This document shows positions 7,341 to 13,134 of a stretch of 13,134 bases of DNA, piece after piece. Positions within the stretch are counted from its first letter, which is position 1; every line of letters starts with the position of its first letter. This DNA is from an uncultured Kiloniellales bacterium (GTDB lineage: Bacteria; Pseudomonadota; Alphaproteobacteria; Kiloniellales; JAKSDN01). The notes under the pieces were generated by a model. The model was not told the DNA's origin. It worked only from the letters and a program-made list of their open reading frames with translations, and searched no databases. The DNA lies in NCBI GenBank assembly GCA_947259625.1, contig CAMYMY010000076.1, positions 1-13,134 on the forward strand. The letters are read 5' to 3'. The translations under genes and the position numbers were made by a program.

Positions 7341-7553
7341 ATGTCGCTGACCGTGACCCTCGCGATCCTCGTCGTGGCCGCTCTCGTGTTCGGCCTGGCG
7401 ACCTACAAGGCCAGGCAGCCCTACGAACCGGGCAGGCCGCCGCTCGTCCCCTATCTCGTCATACAGTTCGTGGCCGTGCTCGCGGTCATATTGATGGCGG
7501 GCCACCTGGTCACTCTCTTGATCGGCAAGCCCTTCACCGGGCGCCTCGGTTGA
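7341..7553 (+). CDS. Small protein with two predicted membrane helices, unknown function
   Basis: The product has 70 residues. Residues 3-21 (LTVTLAILVVAALVFGLA) and about 39-61 (VIQFVAVLAVILMAGHLVTLL) are hydrophobic and should form two membrane helices, joined by a polar Pro/Arg-rich loop (KARQPYEPGRPPLVP). It ends in GKPFTGRLG. The ATG at 7341 was chosen because it begins the hydrophobic helix and has GGGAAG six bases upstream; the frame is open further left but that extension is not protein-like. It is divergent from purB with about 155 bp between starts. I recall similar short GHLV-containing hypothetical proteins in alphaproteobacteria but know no function. Codon use matches its neighbours. 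Confidence 0.75.
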   Translation: MSLTVTLAILVVAALVFGLATYKARQPYEPGRPPLVPYLVIQFVAVLAVILMAGHLVTLLIGKPFTGRLG

Positions 7554-7580
7554 GCCGCAGATGGCGCGGCCGGGCAACAT

Positions 7581-7612
7581 TAATAAATCTTTGTAAACTA
7601 TTCAGATTTTTC
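7581..7612 (+). promoter_or_regulatory. AT-rich patch with inverted repeat upstream of the two-component genes
   Basis: This stretch is strikingly AT-rich in a very GC-rich surround. It contains AAATCT (7585-7590) and AGATTT (7604-7609) as perfect complements 13 bases apart, with TTGTAAACTATTC between. It lies about 140-165 bp before the kinase ATG. It could hold the promoter and an operator, perhaps for the regulator encoded two genes on, or could be a weak stem after the small gene. Nothing else was seen between 7613 and 7745. Confidence 0.4.
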
Positions 7613-7745
7613 CGCCATCGTTCAGCCGGTCTTGGGCGGAACGGAAGCGCGTCTTCAATGCAGGTCAAATGTCCGATGACTTGGTCGAACCTGGCCGGCC
7701 CGGCGTCCTGGTCGCCGGACCGGTGCCGGCGCGCGGGATAGGCCC

Positions 7746-9395
7746 ATGAGCGTGTCCGCGAGCACGGTCGAGCGTGCGGTCCAACCAGCGTCGTCCGAGG
7801 CCGCCAAGAACACGACCAGGGGCGGGCTGGTCACTCCCGTCATCGTCATCATTTCGATCAGCCTCCTGGTGACCTGCGGGCTGGTGTGGAGCAGCGCCCA
7901 GCTCCTGAACCGGAACGCCGAGGCGACCACCAAGCATCTCGCCCGCTCCATGCTGGCCAACAACACACAGGCGCTGCGCCGCCTGGCGGTCGACAGCGCC
8001 TGGGCTGACACGTCGTACCGCAACCTGGTCGCGCGGTTCGACACCGCCTGGGCCGACCGCAACATCGGCGGTTATCTGGCCGCCGCCCACAGCGTGTCCG
8101 CCAGCATGGTCATCGGGGCGGAGGACCAGACGGTCGTCGCCTACCTCGGCGGCGAACGGGCCGAGCTCGATGCCTATAGATACATTCCGGACGGCCTGCG
8201 CACCCTCGTCGAACGGGCGCGCAATGGGCCCGTGGCCAAACCGGACGCGGTCGCCGGTCTGACGAGGATCGGCGACCAGGTGCACCTGGTTGCGGTCAGT
8301 CCCCTGTCGGCACGCACGCCCGCGGCGAGGCCGCAGCGTCCGGGCGCTCGTCCGGTTCTGGTATTGACCCAGGCCTTGGACGGAGAGTTCCTCGGCAGGT
8401 CGGGCACGGCCTTCGCTCTCGATGGTCTCGATTTCGTTTCCGGGACGCTGCCGAGAAGCTATTTCAGCGTGATCCTGACGGGGACCGACGGCGGCCGGCT
8501 CGGCAGCCTCGTCTGGCGCGGCCCGCGCCCCGGGGACGGCCTTCTCATCTGGCTGATGCCGTCGCTTGCCAGCGCGCTGGGGGCCGTGACCTACCTGCTC
8601 TACCTGTTCTTCCGCAGCACGGACCTGGTTCTCGAACGCCAGGCCCATCTGGTGTCGTCGCTGCGGCGCGAACGCGAACTGCGGAACCTCAAGTCCCGCT
8701 TCGTGACCATGGTGTCCCACGAGCTGCGCACGCCCTTGGCGACCATCCGCTCGGCCGTTGATCTCCTGGACCGCTACGAGGATCGCATGACCGCCGAGGA
8801 ACGGCGTCAGGAGCTCGGCGCGGTCCGCACGGCTGTGGGCGGTCTGACCAAGATGGTCGAGGATGTTCTGGCGCTCGGGCGCTTCGATGCGACGGCCAAA
8901 TCGAACGAAACGCGCCTCAACCTGGAACAATTTGCCCGGGAAATCTGGGACGAGACGGTGCGGGCGCTCGGGACCCGGCACCGTCTGGACCTGGGCGGCA
9001 CGGCGCTCGACAGGAACATCTTGATCGACGAGGCCTTCTTGCGCGTGGCCTTGTCCAACCTGTTCCAGAACGCGATCAAGTACTCGCCCGACAGCGGGGT
9101 CGTGGCGCTCGAAATCGCCGGCGAGAATTCCGACTGCATCATAAAGGTCACCGACTTCGGCCGGGGAATTCCGGCCCAAGAGCACGACAAGATCTTTGAA
9201 GCCTTTCACCGCGGAACCAGCTCGACCTCGACCAGCGGAGCCGGGCTCGGCCTGGCGGTCGCCAAGGCCGCCGCGGAACGTTTGGGGGGCAGTTTGGGCG
9301 TTGAGAGCGTTTCCGGAGAGGGCTCGACTTTCGAGCTCGTCCTCGCGGGACGGCTCAAGGCCCGTCCATCTTTACGGCGTAAGGAAGACACATGA
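7746..9395 (+). CDS. Membrane sensor histidine kinase with CHASE4-like periplasmic domain
   Basis: This 549-residue inner-membrane kinase should autophosphorylate on His in response to a periplasmic signal and pass phosphate to the regulator encoded next. Transmembrane helix 1 is about residues 30-50 and helix 2 about 266-288. The 215-residue segment between them resembles CHASE4 (DSAWADTSYRNL near 83-94). A short charged linker (290-318) leads to HisKA with VSHELRTPL (phospho-acceptor His325). The ATPase domain has an N-box around NLFQNAIKYSP (438-448), G1 box DFGRGIP (470-476) and G2 box GAGLGLAVAK (498-507). I see no clear HAMP domain after helix 2, which is unusual for a CHASE-type kinase. 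The end overlaps the regulator by ATGA (9392-9395). The signal is unknown; CHASE4 assignment is by resemblance. Confidence 0.93.
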   Translation: MSVSASTVERAVQPASSEAAKNTTRGGLVTPVIVIISISLLVTCGLVWSSAQLLNRNAEATTKHLARSMLANNTQALRRLAVDSAWADTSYRNLVARFDTAWADRNIGGYLAAAHSVSASMVIGAEDQTVVAYLGGERAELDAYRYIPDGLRTLVERARNGPVAKPDAVAGLTRIGDQVHLVAVSPLSARTPAARPQRPGARPVLVLTQALDGEFLGRSGTAFALDGLDFVSGTLPRSYFSVILTGTDGGRLGSLVWRGPRPGDGLLIWLMPSLASALGAVTYLLYLFFRSTDLVLERQAHLVSSLRRERELRNLKSRFVTMVSHELRTPLATIRSAVDLLDRYEDRMTAEERRQELGAVRTAVGGLTKMVEDVLALGRFDATAKSNETRLNLEQFAREIWDETVRALGTRHRLDLGGTALDRNILIDEAFLRVALSNLFQNAIKYSPDSGVVALEIAGENSDCIIKVTDFGRGIPAQEHDKIFEAFHRGTSSTSTSGAGLGLAVAKAAAERLGGSLGVESVSGEGSTFELVLAGRLKARPSLRRKEDT

Positions 9396-10138
9396 CCAAG
9401 ATACTCGTGATAGAAGACGAAGCGCCGATCCGTGAGCGCGTGGTCAAGGCCCTGAATTTCGAGGGTTACGAGGCCTACGGCGGCGAGAACGGCCGCGAGG
9501 GCCTGGAGCTCGCAAAGCAGCACCAACCGGATCTGATCATCGCCGATATCATGATGCCCGAACTCGGCGGACAGGCCATGGTCTCGCTGCTGCGCGACGA
9601 GCCGGCGACCAGGCTCACGCCGATCATCATGGTAACCGCCCTCGACCAGCGCGTGGAGCAGCGGCGCTTCATGGAGCTCGGCGTCGACGACTACATCACC
9701 AAGCCCTTCGATCTCGCCGAGCTGCTGGGCGCCGTTCAGGCGCAGCTGCGCAAGCAGACCTGGCGGGACAGTGAGACGAAGGGCATCGAACCCGAGCCGG
9801 GCACGATCTACACCTTCGCCGGATGGCGCTACGAGGCCGATCGCCGGCATCTGTCGTCCGAGCGCGGCGGCAGGAGCGCGCTCACGGGCTCGGAGGCGCA
9901 GCTGCTGATCACGTTGCTCGAGCACGCGAACTCCGTGATCAGCCGGGAGGCGCTCTTCGACGCCCTGGAGCGCACGGCGTCCTCGCCCTTCGATCGGACG
10001 ATCGATGTCCTGGTCAGCCGCGTGCGCCGCAAGATCGAGGACAATCCGCGGGACCCGAAGGTGCTTCTGACGGTGCGCAATACCGGCTATATGCTGAACG
10101 CCGAGGTCGTAAAGACCACCGACACCGCGGCCGCCTGA
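9392..10138 (+). CDS. OmpR/PhoB-type response regulator
   Basis: This 248-residue protein is the probable partner of the preceding kinase, given the ATGA overlap. The receiver domain (about 1-120) has the acidic pocket E8/D9/E10, phospho-acceptor Asp52 in IIADIMMPE, Thr82 and Lys104 (TKPFD). After a linker, a winged-helix Trans_reg_C domain occupies about 142-236. It includes SREALFDAL, the recognition-helix region RTIDVLVSRVRRKIED, and the wing sequence VRNTGYML. It should bind DNA as a dimer when phosphorylated. Targets are unknown; the AT-rich inverted repeat at 7581-7612 upstream of its own operon is a candidate. A strong hairpin follows the stop codon. Confidence 0.95.
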   Translation: MTKILVIEDEAPIRERVVKALNFEGYEAYGGENGREGLELAKQHQPDLIIADIMMPELGGQAMVSLLRDEPATRLTPIIMVTALDQRVEQRRFMELGVDDYITKPFDLAELLGAVQAQLRKQTWRDSETKGIEPEPGTIYTFAGWRYEADRRHLSSERGGRSALTGSEAQLLITLLEHANSVISREALFDALERTASSPFDRTIDVLVSRVRRKIEDNPRDPKVLLTVRNTGYMLNAEVVKTTDTAAA

Positions 10139-10145
10139 GCATAAG

Positions 10146-10174
10146 GCGGCCGGCGGCGGGGCGCCGCCGGCCGC
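10146..10174 (+). terminator. Strong GC hairpin after the response regulator
   Basis: GCGGCCGGCGGC (10146-10157) pairs perfectly with GCCGCCGGCCGC (10163-10174) around a five-base loop, starting eight bases after the stop. There is no T-tract, so it may work as a Rho-linked or 3'-end-protecting stem rather than a classical intrinsic terminator. The rest of the gap to 10371 shows no gene and no clear promoter. Confidence 0.6.
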
Positions 10175-10371
10175 TCCGGAGGCCTATGGCGATCCTGGGT
10201 GCGGTGCGTCCCGGCCCGACCGACCGTGGACAGTCCGGCGGGCCGCGGCGTGTTTTCGACCCCCGGCCGGCGTGACGGCGCGGCCGCGGCCTCCGACATT
10301 TCGATTTCGTTTGCCGCCCAAACATGGCAACAATCCGGGAGACGGCGTGCGGACTTGCGGTCGGGGAGGCG

Positions 10372-11300
10372 ATGGCAGAGAAACCCACTTCATTCAAGCC
10401 GGTCTCGGGCAACGTGATGCCGCGCTTTTCCGGTATCTCGACCTTCATGCGGCTGCCCCATGTCAGCGATACCACCGGCGTCGACATCGGGCTGATCGGC
10501 GTGCCCTGGGACGGCGGCACCACGAACCGGGCGGGCGCCCGCCACGGGCCGCGCCAGATCCGCGACCTCTCGACCATGGTGCGCAACGTGCATCACCAGA
10601 GCCGCATCAAGCCCTTCGAGCTGTGCAACTGTGCCGATCTGGGCGACGTGCCGGTCAATCCGATCGATCTGCACGATACCCTGGCGCGGGTCGAGGCCTA
10701 CTACAGGCGGGTGCACGAGGCCGGCGTGGTGCCGCTCAGCGCCGGCGGCGACCACCTGATCACCCTGCCGATCATGCGCGCGATTGCCAAGGACCGGCCG
10801 GTCGGCATGGTCCATTTCGACGCCCACACCGACACCTGGGACCGCTATTTCGGCGACAGCATCTATACCCACGGCACGCCCTTCCGCCGCGCGGTCGAGG
10901 AGGGCCTGCTCGATCCCAAGCGCACCGTGCAGATCGGCATCCGCGGCGCGCTCTACAGCGAGGGCGACAATGATTGGGGCGAGCAGCAGGGCATCCGGGT
11001 GATCACCATCGACGAGTTCTACGCGTGGTCGGCGACGGGCCGACCTACGTCAGCTTCGACGTCGACGGGCTGGACCCGGTCTATGCGCCGGGCACCGGCA
11101 CGCCGGAGATCGGCGGCTTCACCACCTTCGAGGCCCAAACCATGCTGCGCGGACTCCAGGGGCTGGACTTGGTCGGCGGCGACGTGGTGGAGGTCGCTCC
11201 GCCCTTCGATCCGAGCGGCAACACGGCGATGGTCGGCGCGACCATGATGTTCGAGATCCTGTGTATTCTGTGTGACACCATCGCCGCGCGGCGGGGTTGA
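10372..11300 (+). pseudogene. Ureohydrolase (guanidinopropionase/agmatinase family), frame broken by a deletion
   Basis: Members cleave a guanidino compound to an amine and urea using two metal ions. The N-terminal part resembles Pseudomonas guanidinopropionase/guanidinobutyrase (SGNVMPRFSGISTFMRLP, GVPWDGGTTNRAGARHGPR). It carries the metal motifs GGDH (about 124-127) and HFDAHTDTWD. After VITIDEFY (about 11022) the frame turns to nonsense. The expected sequence resumes in another frame with RVVGDGPTYVSFDVDGLDP, holding the last metal aspartates, and runs to the stop at 11298-11300. About 12 residues normally lie between these parts, so a deletion of roughly 37 bp (3n+1) is inferred. Intact length would be near 321 residues, as in the family. 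The ATG at 10372 fits the family N-terminus; 10324 in the same frame lacks a ribosome-binding site. The stop abuts the ribosome-binding site of the next gene. True substrate is not decidable. Confidence 0.87.
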
Positions 11301-11315
11301 GGGAGGCGCCGGGTG
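11301..11315 (+). promoter_or_regulatory. Ribosome-binding site and GTG start of the binding-protein gene
   Basis: GGGAGG (11301-11306) begins on the base right after the ureohydrolase stop and lies six bases before a GTG at 11313. This spacing decides the start, since no ATG fits the signal peptide. The arrangement suggests coupled translation with the upstream gene. Confidence 0.7.
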
Positions 11316-12299
11316 GCCAAGACAAAAGCGATCATCGCCGCCATCGGCGCCCTGGTCTTGCTGACGGCGGTCCTCGCGCCGGGACCCGCCGGCGCCGAGC
11401 CCTTCAGGCTCGGTATTTCGACCTGGGTCGGCTACGGCCCGTTCTTCCTGGCCCGGAAGAAGGGCTACTTCAAGGAAGAGGGGCTCGAGCTCGACCTGGT
11501 CAAGGTCGAGGACGTCAAGGTCCGTTTCGCGGCGCTGGCCGCCGGCCGGATCGACGCCATGGCGACGACCGTCGACACCCTGCCGCTGTACCTCAGGCCG
11601 CGTGGCATTACGTACCAATACCTCTTCGCGATCGACGGCTCCAGGGGCGGCGACGGCGTGGTCGCCCACAAGGGGATCAAGAGCGTCGCGGACCTCAAGG
11701 GCAAGAGGGTCGCCTTCGCCGAGGGCTCGGTCTCGCAGTTCTTCCTCAACGTGCTGCTGAAGGAGGCCGGTCTCGAGCAGTCCGACATCGAGGCGGTCCA
11801 TATGAGCGCCGGAGATGCCGGCAGCGCCTTCGTCTCCGGCGCGGTCGACGCGGCGGTCACCTGGGAGCCCTGGCTGACCCGCGGCAAGCGGACCGCGCAT
11901 GGCCGGCTCCTGACCGACAGCTCCGAGAGACCGGGGCTGATCACCAATGTCGTCCTGGCCCCGGTCAAGGTCATCAGGGACCGGGAGGCCGAGATGAAGG
12001 CCCTCTACAGGGGCTGGAGCCGGGCGGTCGAGTTCGTCAGGTCCAACCCCAGGGAGGCCAACGCCATCATGGCCAAGGGACTGGGCGGCTGGCTCAGGAA
12101 GCCCGCGGCCTTCGCCGAGGCCCTCAGGGGCGTGGTCTACTACGACGCGGCGATGAACGCGGCCTTCTTCGGGACGGACGTGGCTCCGGGCGACCTCAGC
12201 AAGACGATACAGCAGGCGCTCGACGTCTGGTCGGGCCTCGGCAAGCTGCAGGTCCAGGTGAGACCCAGGGACCTGGTGAACTACAGCGTCGTGGACTAG
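11313..12299 (+). CDS. NitT/TauT-type ABC transporter periplasmic binding protein
   Basis: This protein would capture a small solute in the periplasm and hand it to an ABC permease of the nitrate/sulfonate/taurine/NMT1-like class. The 328-residue precursor has a signal peptide ending AGA before Glu29. The mature part opens FRLGISTWVGYGPFFLARKK, a typical first strand-helix of this family. It continues with FAALAAGRIDAMATTVDT and a second-lobe SVADLKGKRVAFAEGSV motif. No lipobox cysteine is present, so it should be soluble. No permease or ATPase follows at once; the next gene is an amidohydrolase after 43 bp. Codon use is odd: 13 of 22 Arg codons are AGG or AGA. Neighbours suggest an amide-, guanidino- or similar nitrogen compound as ligand, but this is inference. 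Confidence 0.9.
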   Translation: MAKTKAIIAAIGALVLLTAVLAPGPAGAEPFRLGISTWVGYGPFFLARKKGYFKEEGLELDLVKVEDVKVRFAALAAGRIDAMATTVDTLPLYLRPRGITYQYLFAIDGSRGGDGVVAHKGIKSVADLKGKRVAFAEGSVSQFFLNVLLKEAGLEQSDIEAVHMSAGDAGSAFVSGAVDAAVTWEPWLTRGKRTAHGRLLTDSSERPGLITNVVLAPVKVIRDREAEMKALYRGWSRAVEFVRSNPREANAIMAKGLGGWLRKPAAFAEALRGVVYYDAAMNAAFFGTDVAPGDLSKTIQQALDVWSGLGKLQVQVRPRDLVNYSVVD

Positions 12300-12342
12300 C
12301 GGCCCGGCAAGGCGGCCCGCTCTTGGCGAAAGGCTTGAGGCC

Positions 12343-13134
12343 ATGACGGTGATCGACGTCCATACCCACATGCTGGACCGGCAGTGGCTCGCGCTGCTGC
12401 GCGAGGCGGGCGCGCCGCGCTACGAGGTGGCCCCCGTGACCGAGGATCTGGAGGGCATCTACCGGGACGGCGCGCTCTTCATGACGCCGATGCCCGGCCA
12501 TTTCGACTACGGGCTCAGGGTCCGGGACATGGACGCCGCCGGCGTCGACCTGGCGATCGTGTCGCTGACCTGTCCCAACGTCTATTGGGGCGCCGCCGAG
12601 GTCAGCCTGAAGGCCGCGCGGGTCATGAACGACAGCATGGCTGAGGGCCAGGCCGCGCATCCCGGGCGCATCCGCTGGATGGCCTCGCTGCCCTGGGAGT
12701 ACCCGGACCTGGCGCTGGGCGAGCTGGAGCGCGCCTGCAAGGCGGGCGCGGTCGGCGTGATGGTGCTGGCCAACGTCGCCGGGCGCGCGCTGACCGAGGC
12801 GGCCTTCGCGCCGATCTGGGACGAGATCGACCGCCGGGCCCTGCCGGTGCTGGTCCACCCGACCGAGCCGCCGGGCACGCCCGAGATGGACATGCGCAGG
12901 TACAGTCTGGCCTCCACGGTCGGCTTCATGTTCGACACCACCCTGGCGGTCTCGCGCATGGTCTACGACGGCTTTCTCGATCGCTACCCGGACCTGAAGA
13001 TCATCGCGTCCCACGCCGGAGCGACCCTGCCCTATCTCGCCGGCCGCATGGACCGCTCCTTCGAGATGACGATACCAAGCAGGGACGTCATCACGGCCCC
13101 GCCGTCGGACTACCTGCGCCGCATCTACTACGAC
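12343..13134 (+). CDS. ACMSD-like metal-dependent amidohydrolase (3' end beyond window)
   Basis: The frame is open from ATG 12343 to the window edge, giving 264 residues of a protein that probably has 320-340. It belongs to the amidohydrolase-2 (ACMSD/decarboxylase-like) group of TIM-barrel metal enzymes. VHTH (His7, His9) at the start of the barrel is the metal motif, His172 in VLVHPTEPP and His224 in IIASHAGATLPYL are further metal or catalytic positions, and a final Asp should lie past the edge. Such enzymes hydrolyse or decarboxylate small acids. The start has a modest upstream GAGG, close to the ATG. It lies 43 bp after the binding-protein gene on the same strand, so it is likely in the same operon. 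Substrate is unknown. Confidence 0.88.
   Translation, partial: MTVIDVHTHMLDRQWLALLREAGAPRYEVAPVTEDLEGIYRDGALFMTPMPGHFDYGLRVRDMDAAGVDLAIVSLTCPNVYWGAAEVSLKAARVMNDSMAEGQAAHPGRIRWMASLPWEYPDLALGELERACKAGAVGVMVLANVAGRALTEAAFAPIWDEIDRRALPVLVHPTEPPGTPEMDMRRYSLASTVGFMFDTTLAVSRMVYDGFLDRYPDLKIIASHAGATLPYLAGRMDRSFEMTIPSRDVITAPPSDYLRRIYYD

Noticed and set aside
7665..9209. A 514-codon minus-strand frame under the histidine kinase
   Set aside because: The plus strand carries unmistakable HisKA and ATPase motifs; the antisense product has no recognisable motif.
10175..10371. A guanidine riboswitch before the ureohydrolase
   Set aside because: I looked for paired ACGR-loop hairpins and other guanidine-sensing motifs and found none that convince; the region only offers ordinary GC-rich stems.
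11018..11045. Programmed ribosomal frameshift in the ureohydrolase
   Set aside because: About a dozen family residues are missing as well as the frame being shifted, and there is no slippery heptamer; a deletion explains both.
11019..12371. A 450-codon minus-strand frame opposite the binding protein
   Set aside because: Antisense shadow; it crosses the real gene boundaries and has no motif.

Overview
The window reads as chromosome from a high-GC alphaproteobacterium, probably a Rhodospirillales-like lineage. The reasons are the strong G/C bias at third codon positions, an isocitrate dehydrogenase of the roughly 404-residue eukaryote-like type common in Alphaproteobacteria, an alphaproteobacterial-style PurB of 432 residues, and intergenic palindromes of kinds that recur in such genomes. 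No rRNA, tRNA, CRISPR array, prophage or transposase gene was seen. The lineage is an inference, because no searches could be run.

Left part (1-4409). The end of a di/oligopeptide ABC importer operon holds two ATPases (DppD-like, missing only the first base of its start codon, and DppF-like) joined by an ATGA overlap. Facing them is an exported cyclophilin-type peptidyl-prolyl isomerase, with a CACAGAG-type inverted repeat between the two convergent genes. About 550 bp between the cyclophilin start and the icd stop carries no gene. It is packed with nested repeats: three copies of one repeat unit, two of them inverted around a large multi-arm palindrome.

Middle part (3195-7553). icd (NADP-type isocitrate dehydrogenase) and purB (adenylosuccinate lyase) are intact and on the minus strand. 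Between them lies a nitrilase pseudogene with an in-frame TGA just before the catalytic lysine codon and a one-base frameshift near the C-terminus. The icd upstream region has a strong G-quadruplex-type run. Divergent from purB is a 70-residue protein with two predicted membrane helices.

Right part (7554-13134). A two-component pair comes first: a CHASE4-like sensor kinase and an OmpR-type regulator, joined by an ATGA overlap and preceded by an unusually AT-rich patch with an inverted repeat. A strong hairpin follows. Next is a tightly packed set that looks like part of a small-molecule uptake and breakdown operon: a guanidinopropionase/agmatinase-family ureohydrolase broken by a frame-changing deletion, a NitT/TauT-type periplasmic binding protein, and the start of an ACMSD-like amidohydrolase that runs off the window.

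The housekeeping genes (icd, purB, the cyclophilin) are intact, while two catabolic enzymes (nitrilase, ureohydrolase) are damaged. This suggests decay of nitrogen-compound catabolism, unless the lesions are assembly errors. I found no convincing new defence or mobile system. The most unusual structure is the nested inverted-repeat island at 2722-3190.
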